NCBI RefSeq assembly: GCF_005222205.1
Contig: NZ_CP032346.1
Span: 1,417,501 to 1,481,500 of the forward strand
DNA length: 64,000 nt
From: Azospirillum brasilense
GTDB taxonomy: Bacteria; Pseudomonadota; Alphaproteobacteria; Azospirillales; Azospirillaceae
Direction of reading: 5' to 3'
Of this stretch, positions 25,172-34,221 are shown piece after piece. Under the pieces are notes generated by a model, which saw only the letters and a program-made list of their open reading frames with translations, was not told the origin of the DNA and ran no database searches. A program made the position numbers and the translations under genes. Within the stretch, counting starts at the first letter, position 1. Every line of letters starts with the position of its first letter.

Positions 25172-27046
25172 ATGATGTCACGGCGCCGCAGCCTCACGTT
25201 CGAAGTGGTCGTCGACCAGGGCGGAAAACCCAACATCGACGGGGTCTTTCCCGACGAGGCCGCAGCCCGGGAACGCGCGGCGTATTTGCTTCGTCTTGCG
25301 AAATTTCCGGTTGTCCGGATTTTGAAGGTGAATCAGGCGGGCAAGGAAGAGGTCATCTTCCAGAAGTCCAGCTCCGGCGGCGGCAAGCCCACCACCATCT
25401 CCACCATCGACGAGACCGACGTCGGGTCCGCCAGCCTGTGCAGCGACGCGCTCCAGCTCTTTTCCTTCGAGAGCCGGATGCTGCTGCTGCGCCTGCTGCG
25501 CGGCTATTGGGACGATCAGGCGGTGATCCCGGCCGAGCAGCTCCACCGCTACTACCCGCTGCGCTATTTCGAGCGGGAGGCGCTGCTGTTCAACCCGGCG
25601 ATCAGCCGGCTCGCCACCCTTCAGGCGCCCTTGCTGGGCGTGAAGCCGTTCGACCGGCACGACCAGCTCACGCGGATGTTCACCCGGCTGAAGGAGATGG
25701 CGCAGGCGTCGGACACGCTGGCGCCCTTCGACGCGGCGCTGGCCCGCGGCGGGGTGGGCGGCCTGCTGGCGGCGGCGGCGGAGCGCCCGCCGGAGGAGCG
25801 CGACCGGCTGGTCACCCACGCCTTCGCCGCGGTGCTGGAGCCCTGCCGCGACTGGCCCGGCAAGGTCAAGGCGCTGCTGCGCTTCAACCGCGAGGACGGG
25901 GAGGAGGAGGCGAACCGCCGCCTGCTCGACCAGATGCTGGCGGAGACGGTCGACGGGCGGGAGCCGGTGCGCGCGCTGATCGGCTACGCGCCCGACCTGG
26001 GGGCGGCGCTGCAGAGCCTGATCGCGGCGGTGCATGGCGACCTCGACGACCGTCTGCCCCACACCGACGAGCTTCTCGCCCTGTCAAACGCGCTGGGCGG
26101 CGGCGGCTTCGACGAGACGCGCAAGGCGCTGCTGCGCCGCATCCAGGGCGGTCTGGCCGGCCTGACCCCGCTGACCCGCACCGGCACCGCCGCGGAGGGC
26201 AAGGCCTTCGGCATCATCGTCGACCGGCTGACCCACTTCGACGGCTTCCTGGGCGGCGCCGGCATGGCGGAGGCGCTGACCCGGCGCGCCAAGACGGTGT
26301 GGAGCCACGGCGGGCAGGACGCATCCTTCGACACGGCGGTGCAGCGTCTGGCCACCCGCCTGCCGGCGCCGGCCCAGCGCATCGGCTATCTGCTGGACCT
26401 CGCCACCAGCCCCTTCGGGCGCAACAAGCTCAGCGTCCTGATCCGGCAGGTCGCCAGCGAGTTCGAGAGCATCACCTCGGCCCGCGAGCTGGTCGCCCCC
26501 GGCGTCAGCACGGACGACGTGCGCAGCGGCCTGGGCCGCCGCCTGCGCGCCGCCGGCATCCCACGCGCGCTGGCCGAGGGGCTGATCGCCAAGATCGCGG
26601 CGATTCCGGACGCCGAACGGTCGCTCGGCATTCCCTTGCTGGCCGCTCCCGCCGGGGAGGTCGTGACGCGGGCGACCGAGGAGACGGTCCTGATCGACAT
26701 GTCCAAGGCGGCGGAGCGGCTGGTCCTGTTCTGGCGCGGCCAGACCCGGGCGATCCCGGAGGACGGGACGCAGATCGTCATCGGGCGGTCGTCGCAATGC
26801 CAGTTCGTCCTGGACATCGCCTCGGCCTCGCGTCGGCACGCCGCGGTGTCGCGCCAGGACGGCGTCTTCGTGGTGGAGGATCTCAGCCGCAACGGCACCC
26901 AGATCGCCGTTCCGGGCGTGGCGGAGCCGCGGCGGCTGAAGCCCGGCGAACCGCTGCCGCTGCCGCCGCGCGGCGAGATCGTCATCGGCTCCGCGGAGCT
27001 GGGCGAGGAGCCGGCGCGCATCGCCTGGGAAATCGTCAAGCGCTGA
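25172..27046 (+). CDS. FHA-domain protein with large unknown region
   Basis: A 624-residue protein. The first 85 residues form a small alpha-beta unit ([20 protein letters not shown], then [19 protein letters not shown]). About 430 helical residues without a recognised domain follow. A C-terminal FHA domain (about residues 535-610) has [23 protein letters not shown] and LSRNGTQI, the residues that bind phosphothreonine. FHA proteins read Ser/Thr phosphorylation, but no kinase or phosphatase gene is next to it. The ATG at 25172 is followed by a second Met; the nearby GGGGAAAGAG could serve as ribosome-binding site. The end overlaps the convergent phosphopantetheinyl transferase gene by 11 bases. 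Confidence 0.85.
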   Translation: MMSRRRSLTFEVVVDQGGKPNIDGVFPDEAAARERAAYLLRLAKFPVVRILKVNQAGKEEVIFQKSSSGGGKPTTISTIDETDVGSASLCSDALQLFSFESRMLLLRLLRGYWDDQAVIPAEQLHRYYPLRYFEREALLFNPAISRLATLQAPLLGVKPFDRHDQLTRMFTRLKEMAQASDTLAPFDAALARGGVGGLLAAAAERPPEERDRLVTHAFAAVLEPCRDWPGKVKALLRFNREDGEEEANRRLLDQMLAETVDGREPVRALIGYAPDLGAALQSLIAAVHGDLDDRLPHTDELLALSNALGGGGFDETRKALLRRIQGGLAGLTPLTRTGTAAEGKAFGIIVDRLTHFDGFLGGAGMAEALTRRAKTVWSHGGQDASFDTAVQRLATRLPAPAQRIGYLLDLATSPFGRNKLSVLIRQVASEFESITSARELVAPGVSTDDVRSGLGRRLRAAGIPRALAEGLIAKIAAIPDAERSLGIPLLAAPAGEVVTRATEETVLIDMSKAAERLVLFWRGQTRAIPEDGTQIVIGRSSQCQFVLDIASASRRHAAVSRQDGVFVVEDLSRNGTQIAVPGVAEPRRLKPGEPLPLPPRGEIVIGSAELGEEPARIAWEIVKR

Positions 27047-27749
27047 ACGCCGCGTCCAGCGGGCGGAACACAGGGCGCCAGCCGTCGCCGCGCACCGCCA
27101 GCGCGCCGACCAGACCCGGCGCCGGGCGCAGGTCGAACAGCGACCAGTCCGCAGCGGTCCCGGCCTCCAGCGCGCCGTCCAGGCTCAGCAGGCGGGCGGG
27201 GCGGCCCGGCACCAGCTCCACCGCGAAGCGGTCGAGCGGAGTCGACAGCCCCTGGCCGGTCGCCTTGATGAAGGCCTCCTTGCGGGTCCAGCCATTCAGG
27301 AACGCCTCGTCGCGCAGCGCGTCGGGCAGGGCGGCGAAGGCGTCGCGCTCCTGCGGCGCGAAGAAGCGCTCGGCGATTCCGGCGGCGTCCGGCAGGCGGC
27401 GCAGCCGTTCGATGTCCACGCCCAGTTCCACCGTTTCATGGGGTGCGATGGCGATCAGCACGTGATCCTTGCAGTCGGCGAGGTTGAAGGCCGGGCCGCC
27501 GGGCAGGGAGGGCTTGCCCATCGGCCCGTAGGCGAAGGCCAGAGTCGCCGGGTCGCGGCCCATCACCCGCCCGAGCAGATGGCGGAGCAGCCCGCGCCGC
27601 AGCGCGCAGCGGGCGCGCAGTTCCTCCGTCGCGAAGCGGGCGGCCCGCGCCGTCTCGTCGGGGGAGAGCAGGGCGCGGAACGCCTCCAGCCGGTGCGCCA
27701 GCCCGCGCAGGTCGGCATAACAGAGTTGAATTTCTCCCGTTTCCCGCAT
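27036..27749 (-). CDS. 4'-phosphopantetheinyl transferase, Sfp type
   Basis: A 237-residue enzyme that transfers phosphopantetheine from CoA to carrier proteins. Family motifs are [27 protein letters not shown], the magnesium-binding [11 protein letters not shown] and the catalytic [15 protein letters not shown]. The two-lobed length matches Sfp/HetI proteins, which act on non-ribosomal peptide and polyketide synthases, not the short AcpS type. No synthase is nearby; a thioester-reductase-like gene lies at 40016. The ATG at 27749 is preferred, with 27761 as alternative. It is divergent from purC. Confidence 0.9.
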   Translation of the reverse strand: MRETGEIQLCYADLRGLAHRLEAFRALLSPDETARAARFATEELRARCALRRGLLRHLLGRVMGRDPATLAFAYGPMGKPSLPGGPAFNLADCKDHVLIAIAPHETVELGVDIERLRRLPDAAGIAERFFAPQERDAFAALPDALRDEAFLNGWTRKEAFIKATGQGLSTPLDRFAVELVPGRPARLLSLDGALEAGTAADWSLFDLRPAPGLVGALAVRGDGWRPVFRPLDAAFSA

Positions 27750-27845
27750 CGGATGTCCCCATTCCCCGGATTCGGGACTATAACCGCGCTGGCCCCGCGC
27801 GGCGATTGCGCTATCATGCGCCTCCCTTTTGCCGGATCTGGAACC

Positions 27846-28829
27846 ATGGTCGATACCGCTCAGCTTGCTCCGCATCTGTCCAACGTCGTCAAGGACGCCG
27901 CCATTCCCGAGCTGCCCAACCACTACCGGGGCAAGGTGCGCGAGAATTACGACCTTCCCGACGGGCGGCGCGTCATCATCGCCACCGACCGGCTGTCGGC
28001 CTTCGACATCATCCTGACCGCCATCCCCTTCAAGGGGCAGGTGCTGACCCAGATCGCCCGCTACTGGTTCGAGGCGACGAAGGACCTCTGCCCGAACCAC
28101 GTCCTGGAATACCCGGACCCCAACGTCGTGGTCGCCAAGCGGCTGACCATCATGCCGGTGGAGATCGTGGTCCGCGACTATCTGGCCGGCACCACCGGCA
28201 CCTCGCTGTGGACGATGTACAAGAAGGGCCGTCGGGAGATGTACGGCCACGTCTTCCCCGACGGGCTGCGCGAGAACCAGAAGCTGCCGGACACCATCAT
28301 CACCCCGACCACCAAGGCCTTCGACGCCGGCCATGACGAGGAGCTGACCGCCGCCCAGATCGTCGAGCGCGGGCTGCTGACCCAGGCCCAGTGGGACGAG
28401 GTGACGGAGAAGGCGCTGGCCCTGTTCGCCCGCGGGCGCGAGATCGCGGCGGCGCGCGGCCTGATCCTGGTCGACACCAAGTACGAGTTCGGCTTCGACG
28501 AGGCCGGCAACATCATCCTGGCCGACGAGATCCACACGCCGGACAGCAGCCGCTACTGGTTCGCCGCCAGCTATCCGGAGCGGTACGAGGCCGGGCAGCG
28601 TCCGGAGAGCTTCGACAAGGATTTCGTGCGGAGCTGGGTGACCCAGCGCTGCGACCCCTACAAGGACGCCATCCCGGAAATCCCGGCGGAGGTCGTGCTT
28701 GAGGCCGCCCGCATCTACATCGAGGCGTTCGAGACCATCACCGGCCAGACCTTCCAGGTTCCCACGGAAGTCACGCCGGCGGTGGAGCGCATCCGGGCCA
28801 ACCTGGCGCCGTACTTCGCGAAGCCGTGA
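27846..28829 (+). CDS. purC: Phosphoribosylaminoimidazole-succinocarboxamide synthase PurC
   Basis: A 327-residue SAICAR synthetase, which joins aspartate to CAIR with ATP in purine synthesis. Motifs seen: [11 protein letters not shown] (ATP-binding loop), [46 protein letters not shown] and [14 protein letters not shown]. It is the longer form (about 300-330 residues) as in yeast and some bacteria, longer than the 237-residue E. coli enzyme. The ATG at 27846 is preferred; an in-frame ATG at 27816 would add ten residues. Its TGA overlaps the start of the dehydrogenase gene (TGATG), so the two are coupled. Confidence 0.95.
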   Translation: MVDTAQLAPHLSNVVKDAAIPELPNHYRGKVRENYDLPDGRRVIIATDRLSAFDIILTAIPFKGQVLTQIARYWFEATKDLCPNHVLEYPDPNVVVAKRLTIMPVEIVVRDYLAGTTGTSLWTMYKKGRREMYGHVFPDGLRENQKLPDTIITPTTKAFDAGHDEELTAAQIVERGLLTQAQWDEVTEKALALFARGREIAAARGLILVDTKYEFGFDEAGNIILADEIHTPDSSRYWFAASYPERYEAGQRPESFDKDFVRSWVTQRCDPYKDAIPEIPAEVVLEAARIYIEAFETITGQTFQVPTEVTPAVERIRANLAPYFAKP

Positions 28830-29773
28830 TGAAGATCGCCATCCTCGACGATTACCAGAACGTCGCTCGCGATCTGGCGGAATGGCATCGCCTGCCCAAC
28901 GGCAGCGCGCTGACCGTCTTCGAACGGCCGATCCCGGCGGAGGAGGTGGCGGGCACGCTCGCCCCCTACAGCGTCCTGGTGATCATGCGGGAGCGCACGC
29001 CGTTTCCCGCGTCGCTGATCGAGGCGCTGCCGAACCTGCGGCTTCTCGTCACCACCGGCGGGCGCAACAACGCCATCGACCTGGAGGCCTGCAAGGCCCG
29101 CGGCATCACGGTCTGCGGGACCGGCATGGTCGGCACCCCCACGGCGGAGCTGACCTGGGGCCTGATCCTGGCGCTGGTCAAGCGCATCCCGCAGGAGGAG
29201 CGCGGCCTGCGCGCCGGACGCTGGCAGGCCGGCCTGACGCAGGGGCTGGCCGGCAAGCGCCTCGGCCTCGTCGGGCTGGGCAAGCTGGGCACCCAGGTGG
29301 CGCGGGTCGGCCAGGCCTTTGGGATGGAGGTCGCGGCCTGGAGCCCCAACCTGACCGACGAGCGGGCCGCCGCGGCCGGTGTCGTCCGGCTGGACAAGCG
29401 CGACCTGTTCGCCACCTCCGACATCGTCAGCGTCCATCTGGTGCTGGGCGAGCGGACGCGCGGCGTGGTCGGGGCGGAGGACATCGACGCGATGAAGCCC
29501 TCCGCCTTCTTCGTGAACACGTCGCGCGCCGGTCTGGTCGATGGGGACGCCCTGCTGGCGGCCCTGCACGAGCACCGCATCGCGGGCGCCGGTCTGGACG
29601 TCTTCCCGGTGGAGCCGCTGCCGGTGGACAGCCCCTGGCTGGAGGCGCCGAACACGGTGCTGACGCCGCATCTGGGCTATGTCACCCGCGAGAACTACGA
29701 CGTCTTCTACCGCGACGCGCTGGACGACATCCTCGCCTGGCACGCCGGCGAGCCGGTGCGGATGCTCGCTTAA
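28829..29773 (+). CDS. D-2-hydroxyacid dehydrogenase family protein
   Basis: A 314-residue NAD(P)-dependent dehydrogenase of the D-isomer 2-hydroxyacid family. The Rossmann motif is GLVGLGKLGTQVARVGQAFG. The catalytic arginine is in VNTSRAGLVDG, the glutamate in DVFPVEPLP and the histidine in LTPHLGYVT. Family members reduce 2-oxoacids or oxidise compounds such as 3-phosphoglycerate, and the substrate cannot be told here. The start overlaps the purC stop (TGATG, with GTG at 28826 as alternative). It is followed at once by a hairpin at 29790 that may end transcription. Confidence 0.9.
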   Translation: MKIAILDDYQNVARDLAEWHRLPNGSALTVFERPIPAEEVAGTLAPYSVLVIMRERTPFPASLIEALPNLRLLVTTGGRNNAIDLEACKARGITVCGTGMVGTPTAELTWGLILALVKRIPQEERGLRAGRWQAGLTQGLAGKRLGLVGLGKLGTQVARVGQAFGMEVAAWSPNLTDERAAAAGVVRLDKRDLFATSDIVSVHLVLGERTRGVVGAEDIDAMKPSAFFVNTSRAGLVDGDALLAALHEHRIAGAGLDVFPVEPLPVDSPWLEAPNTVLTPHLGYVTRENYDVFYRDALDDILAWHAGEPVRMLA

Positions 29774-29789
29774 GGACGGGACGGCACCG

Positions 29790-29826
29790 CCCCGCCCTCT
29801 CCCCATGGCGCGGGGAGTGGGCGGGG
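29790..29826. repeat. Hairpin repeat after the dehydrogenase gene
   Basis: CCCCGCCCTCTCCCC (29790-29804) pairs with GGGGAGTGGGCGGGG (29812-29826) at 14 of 15 positions, with a 7-base loop. It belongs to the CCCTCTCCCC family of intergenic palindromes in this window. Placed 16 bases after a stop codon, it may also act as a terminator or RNA-stabilising structure. Confidence 0.7.
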
Positions 29827-30161
29827 CCTCCCGCATGGGCGCAAGCCCTTGATAATTTTTAGGCTTCCGTGTCTTTCCCGGATTGGCCGTCCAGGCGGCG
29901 CCATCCCGCCCCGCCCGTTCGTTTTTCGCTCCCGCAGCACGGATTGTGGGATTACAGCCGCGGCCAAGACGTAGATGGATGGCGACCCCCTCACTTGCGG
30001 GGCGCGATTCCATTCCCAAAATGGGTGTGGAGCCTGCGGCAAGGGCAGAAGAGGGACGAGGTGTGTTGCGAGGCGCGGGCCCTACCGGGGCTGCGTGTCC
30101 GTGGGGTGGGGCGGCCACCAGTCCCGGCGATGAATGGCGTCGTGGACAAGGCGTGCTGAAT

Positions 30162-30199
30162 TTGATTGGCCAAGATTGATTGGCCAAATTTGATTGGAA
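30162..30199 (+). repeat. Three short direct repeats upstream of ptsN
   Basis: TTGATTGGCCAA occurs at 30162-30173 and 30176-30187, and a partial third copy TTGATTGGAA at 30190-30199. The spacing is exactly 14 bases. The core TTGGCCAA-like part is near-palindromic. It ends 84 bases before the ptsN start and could be a regulator-binding array or a slippage product. Confidence 0.6.
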
Positions 30200-30282
30200 G
30201 TCTGTTGGTTCACGGCCATCCCGGCACGGACCGCGGACGGTCGGGACAGGAGACGGAAGGTTTGCCACCCATGGAGACAGGA

Positions 30283-30771
30283 ATGAACATCTCGGACCTC
30301 TTGTCCGCACACAACGTCATTCTCGATGCCGGGCCGGCCAACAAGGAAACCCTGCTCGATCTTCTCGCCACAGAGGCGGCCAGCCGGATCGGTGCCCCCA
30401 AGGAGGACATTCTCAAGGCCCTGCAGGCGCGGGAGCACATCGGCTCCACGGCGCTGGGCAAGGGCGTGGCGCTTCCCCACACGGAACTGCGCGGGACCGA
30501 GAGCCCGCTGGTGCTGTTCGCGCGGCTCCGCAAACCCATCGATTTCGAGGCTCGCGACGACGAGCCGGTGGACCTGTTCTTCCTCGTCCTCTGGCCGACT
30601 GCGACCCGCAAGGGCCTGCTGCCCGTCATGGGCGAGATCTGCCAGGCCCTGCGCGATCCGCAATCCCTGCGCAGGCTGCGTCAGGCGGAGACGCCCGACG
30701 CCGTGGTGCAGCTCGTCCGGCAGGCGCTTCCCCCCAACGCCGAGCGGGAGCCTGACGACGACGATTTCTGA
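30283..30771 (+). CDS. ptsN: PTS IIA-like nitrogen-regulatory protein PtsN
   Basis: A 162-residue EIIA(Ntr) protein, terminal phosphate acceptor of the nitrogen PTS chain (PtsP, PtsO, PtsN). The phosphorylated histidine is His66 in GKGVALPHTEL. Other family marks are REHIGSTALGKG and PVDLFFLVLWPT. The ATG at 30283 has GGAG six bases upstream; an ATG at 30271 would add four residues. ptsN usually follows rpoN and hpf, but here it stands alone, 115 bases ahead of the pha/mrp antiporter operon on the same strand. In studied bacteria PtsN controls potassium uptake, so this neighbourhood suggests a local link to cation balance. Confidence 0.93.
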   Translation: MNISDLLSAHNVILDAGPANKETLLDLLATEAASRIGAPKEDILKALQAREHIGSTALGKGVALPHTELRGTESPLVLFARLRKPIDFEARDDEPVDLFFLVLWPTATRKGLLPVMGEICQALRDPQSLRRLRQAETPDAVVQLVRQALPPNAEREPDDDDF

Positions 30772-30886
30772 CCGAGCGATTTCTGGCCGGCGCGGCGAGG
30801 GACCTCCATCCTCCCTATATTCGTAAAGCCGACAGTTCTCAGCATTTTGGCCCCTCCGATTGCCCGAGACCCCATTGTCACAGACC

Positions 30887-33877
30887 ATGTCCGAAGCCCT
30901 GCTGCTCCTGGCCGCCACCGGCCTTCCGTTCGTCGGTGCGATCGTCGCCGGGGTGCTGCCGACGCACGCGCGCAACACCGCGGCGTGGCTGGCCGGTGCG
31001 ATCGCGATCATCGGGCTGGGGTTGGTGTGGGCGGCCTATCCGACGGTGGCGGCGGGCGGGGTGATCCGCCATTCGATGGCCTGGATGCCGTCGCTCGGCC
31101 TCGACCTCACGCTGCGGATGGACGGCTTCGCGTGGCTGTTCGCCGGGCTGGTGTTCGGGGTCGGCGCGCTCGTCGTGCTGTACGCGCGCTATTACATGTC
31201 GGCGGACGATCCGGTCCCGCGCTTCTTCGCGTTCCTGCTGGCCTTCATGGGGTCGATGACGGGGGTGGTGCTCTCCGGCAACCTGATCCAGATCGCCTTC
31301 TTCTGGGAGCTGACGAGCCTCTTCTCCTTCCTGCTGATCGGCTACTGGCACCACACGGCGGCGGCGCGCGACGGCGCGCGCATGGCGCTGACCATCACGG
31401 CGACGGGTGGGCTGTGCCTGTTCGCGGGGGTGCTGCTGCTCGGCCACATCGTCGGCAGCTACAACCTCGACGTCGTCCTGGCCTCGGGCGACAAGATCCG
31501 CGAGCACGCGCTCTACCTGCCGGCGCTGGTCCTCATCCTGATGGGCGCCCTGACCAAGAGCGCGCAGTTCCCGTTCCATTTCTGGCTGCCGCACGCCATG
31601 GCGGCGCCCACCCCCGTCTCGGCCTATCTGCATTCGGCGACCCTGGTGAAGGCCGGCGTCTTCCTGATGGCACGGCTGTGGCCGGTGCTGGCGGGGACCG
31701 AGGCGTGGTTCTGGATCGTCGGCAGCGCCGGTCTGGCCACCCTGCTGATCGGCGCCTATGTGGCGATCTTCCAGAACGATCTGAAAGGACTTCTGGCCTA
31801 TTCGACCATCAGCCATCTCGGGCTGATCACGCTGCTGCTCGGGCTCAACAGCGAGCTCGCCATGGTCGCGGCGATCTTCCACATCATCAACCACGCCGCC
31901 TTCAAGGCGTCGCTGTTCATGGCCGCCGGGATCATCGACCATGAGACGGGCACCCGCGACCTCCGGCGCCTGTCCGGCCTGAACCGCTTCATGCCCTTCA
32001 CGACGCGGCTGGCGATGGTGGCCGCCGCCGCTATGGCCGGGGTGCCGCTGCTGAACGGCTTCATCTCGAAGGAGATGTTCTTCGCCGAGACGCTGACGGC
32101 CCAGGGGTCCGTGACCTTCCTGCTCGACATTCTGCCCTTCGCCGCCATGGTGGCGAGCGCCTTCGCCGTGGCCTATTCGCTGCGCTTCATCCACGGCGCC
32201 TTCTTCGGCCCCGACCCGGTCGATCTGCCGCACCTGCCGCACGAGCCGCCGGCCTGGATGCGCCTTCCCGTCGAGATCCTGGCGCTGGCCTGCATCATCA
32301 TCGGGCTGCTGCCCGCGGCCACCGTGGGGCCGTACCTGAACATGGCGGCCCACGCCGCGCTTGGCGCCGCGACGCCGGAATACAGCCTGGCGGTCTGGCA
32401 CGGCTTCAACACGCCGCTGGTGATGAGCCTGCTCGCCCTGGCGGCCGGGGTGACGCTCTACTTCCTGCTGCAGCCGCTGTTCCGCAACAACATCGAGGGT
32501 CCGCCCTTCATCAGCCGCCTGGAAGGCCGCCGGATCTTCGAGCGGAGCATGGTCTTCCTGTCCTGGCGGCTCGCCCGGACGCTGGAAGGTCTGCTGGGGA
32601 CGCGGCGCCTGCAGCCCCAGCTCCGGCTGGTCGTCTGCGTCGCCATCCTGGCCGCGGGCTGGGCGGTCTACCGGCGCGGGCTCGGCCCCGGCAATCTGGT
32701 GCCGCAGGGCATCGACCCCGTGCTCGCCCTGATCTGGGTGATCGGCGCGGCCTGCGCCCTGGGCGCGGCGTGGCAGGCCAAGTTCCACCGCCTCGCCGCG
32801 CTGATCCTGCTCGGCGGCACCGGGCTGGTCACCTGCGTCACCTTCGTCTGGTTTTCCGCCCCCGACCTCGCGCTGACCCAGCTGCTGGTCGAGATCGTCA
32901 CCACGATCCTGCTGCTGCTCGGCCTGCGCTGGCTGCCCAAGCGGCTGCCCAGCACCGGCACGTCGGAGGTGATGCGGACGGGGCGCCGCCTGCGCGACCT
33001 CGCCATCGCCATCACCGCCGGGCTCGGCATGGCGGGGCTGGCCTTCGGCGTGATGACCCGCTTCCCGCCGGAGATCCTGGCGCAGCATTTCCTGGAGCGC
33101 GCCTACACCGAGGGCGGCGGCACCAACGTCGTCAACGTCATCCTGGTCGACTTCCGCGGCTTCGACACGCTGGGGGAGATCGCCGTGCTGGGCGTGGTGG
33201 CGCTGACCGCCTACGCGCTGCTGCGCCGCTTCCGCCCGGCCCCCGACAGCGTGGACGTGCCGGAGCAGCAGCGCGACCAGAGCGCCTACGACATCGCCCG
33301 GCCCGAGCGGCGGGAGGGCGACACGGTGGCCGATTGGCTTCTGATCCCGTCGGTGATCGCGCGGCTGCTGTTCCCGGTGGTCGGCATGGTCGCGCTATTC
33401 CTTCTGCTGCGCGGCCACGATCTGCCCGGCGGCGGCTTCGCCGCGGGGCTGATGGGCTCGATCGCCATGATCCTGCAATACATGCTGGGCGGCACGCAGT
33501 GGATCGAGGCGCGGCTGCGCGTGCTGCCGCTGCGCTGGATGGGGCTCGGGCTGCTGCTGGCCGCCGGTACGGGCCTGGGCGCCCTGCTGTTCGGCCGGCC
33601 CTTCCTGACCACCTACTTCGCCTACGCGGACCTGCCGCTCATCGGGAAGATCCCGACGGCCAGCGCGCTGCTGTTCGACATCGGCGTGTTCGCGCTGGTC
33701 ATCGGTGCCACCATGCTCACCCTGATCGCGCTGGCCCGCCAGTCGGTCCGCGGCCATCGCGCCGCAGCACCGCGCGTCCCGGCGGCGAGCGCCCCCGCGG
33801 TGCCCGGCCCGATCCTGAGCGGTGCCCCCACCACTGCCCCGACCGGCGCCCCGACCGCCGCAACCGGAGACGATTGA
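30887..33877 (+). CDS. phaAB: Cation/proton antiporter subunit A-B fusion (MrpA/PhaAB)
   Basis: A 996-residue inner-membrane protein with about 20 or more membrane helices. The N-terminal half is homologous to the NuoL/NuoN-type subunits of complex I (NLIQIAFFWELTSLFSFLLI, THETGTRDL-type loop DHETGTRDLRRLSGLNRFMP, and PTPVSAYLHSATLVKAGVFL). The C-terminal part, about 860 on, is the MrpB domain (LFLLLRGHDLPGGGFAAGLM). Fusion of A and B is the arrangement of the rhizobial Pha and related group-2 Mrp systems. The ATG at 30887 is preferred; a TTG at 30860 is in frame. The Ala/Pro/Thr-rich tail ends in a TGA that overlaps the phaC start. Confidence 0.95.
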   Translation: MSEALLLLAATGLPFVGAIVAGVLPTHARNTAAWLAGAIAIIGLGLVWAAYPTVAAGGVIRHSMAWMPSLGLDLTLRMDGFAWLFAGLVFGVGALVVLYARYYMSADDPVPRFFAFLLAFMGSMTGVVLSGNLIQIAFFWELTSLFSFLLIGYWHHTAAARDGARMALTITATGGLCLFAGVLLLGHIVGSYNLDVVLASGDKIREHALYLPALVLILMGALTKSAQFPFHFWLPHAMAAPTPVSAYLHSATLVKAGVFLMARLWPVLAGTEAWFWIVGSAGLATLLIGAYVAIFQNDLKGLLAYSTISHLGLITLLLGLNSELAMVAAIFHIINHAAFKASLFMAAGIIDHETGTRDLRRLSGLNRFMPFTTRLAMVAAAAMAGVPLLNGFISKEMFFAETLTAQGSVTFLLDILPFAAMVASAFAVAYSLRFIHGAFFGPDPVDLPHLPHEPPAWMRLPVEILALACIIIGLLPAATVGPYLNMAAHAALGAATPEYSLAVWHGFNTPLVMSLLALAAGVTLYFLLQPLFRNNIEGPPFISRLEGRRIFERSMVFLSWRLARTLEGLLGTRRLQPQLRLVVCVAILAAGWAVYRRGLGPGNLVPQGIDPVLALIWVIGAACALGAAWQAKFHRLAALILLGGTGLVTCVTFVWFSAPDLALTQLLVEIVTTILLLLGLRWLPKRLPSTGTSEVMRTGRRLRDLAIAITAGLGMAGLAFGVMTRFPPEILAQHFLERAYTEGGGTNVVNVILVDFRGFDTLGEIAVLGVVALTAYALLRRFRPAPDSVDVPEQQRDQSAYDIARPERREGDTVADWLLIPSVIARLLFPVVGMVALFLLLRGHDLPGGGFAAGLMGSIAMILQYMLGGTQWIEARLRVLPLRWMGLGLLLAAGTGLGALLFGRPFLTTYFAYADLPLIGKIPTASALLFDIGVFALVIGATMLTLIALARQSVRGHRAAAPRVPAASAPAVPGPILSGAPTTAPTGAPTAATGDD

Positions 33878-34221
33878 TGGAACTTATCCTCGCCCTCGGG
33901 ATCGGGGTGCTGACGGGCTCCGGAGTCTGGCTGCTGCTGCGTCCCCGCACCTTCCAGGTCATCATCGGCCTGTCGCTGCTCTCCTACGCCGTCAACCTCT
34001 TCATTTTCTCGACCGGCGGCCTGCGCACGGGGGCGGCCCCGGTGCTGGAGCGCGGCATGGCCGGCAGCCTCGCCACCCACGCCGACCCGGTGCCGCAGGC
34101 CCTGGTCCTCACGGCCATCGTCATCAGCTTCGCGACGACGGCGCTGTTCCTCGTCCTGCTCCTCGCCGCGCGAGGCCTGACGGGAACCGACCATGTGGAC
34201 GGCAAGGAGAAGTCCCGGTGA
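33877..34221 (+). CDS. phaC: Cation/proton antiporter subunit C
   Basis: A 114-residue protein with three membrane helices, homologous to MrpC and NuoK. The hallmark stretch is FQVIIGLSLLSYAVNLFIFS, followed by PVPQALVLTAIVISFATTAL. It is an essential part of the proton-driven Na+ or K+ efflux complex. The ATG overlaps the phaAB stop (TGATG), and its own stop overlaps the phaD start (GTGA), so the operon is translationally coupled. Confidence 0.95.
   Translation: MELILALGIGVLTGSGVWLLLRPRTFQVIIGLSLLSYAVNLFIFSTGGLRTGAAPVLERGMAGSLATHADPVPQALVLTAIVISFATTALFLVLLLAARGLTGTDHVDGKEKSR

Larger units (their letters stand above)
29774..30282 (+). other. Intergenic region, no gene seen
   Basis: About 510 bases between the dehydrogenase and ptsN genes. 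It holds a hairpin repeat at 29790-29826 and a three-copy direct repeat at 30162-30199. A short inverted repeat, CCATTCCC with GGGTGTGG, lies around 30008-30032. Several short frames cross it but none has a ribosome-binding site or protein-like composition. The ptsN promoter should lie in the right half. Confidence 0.5.

Noticed and set aside
29869..30159. Small protein gene between the dehydrogenase and ptsN
   Set aside because: Overlapping frames of equal length exist in two registers, none with a ribosome-binding site, and the residues are low-complexity Arg/Gly/Pro.
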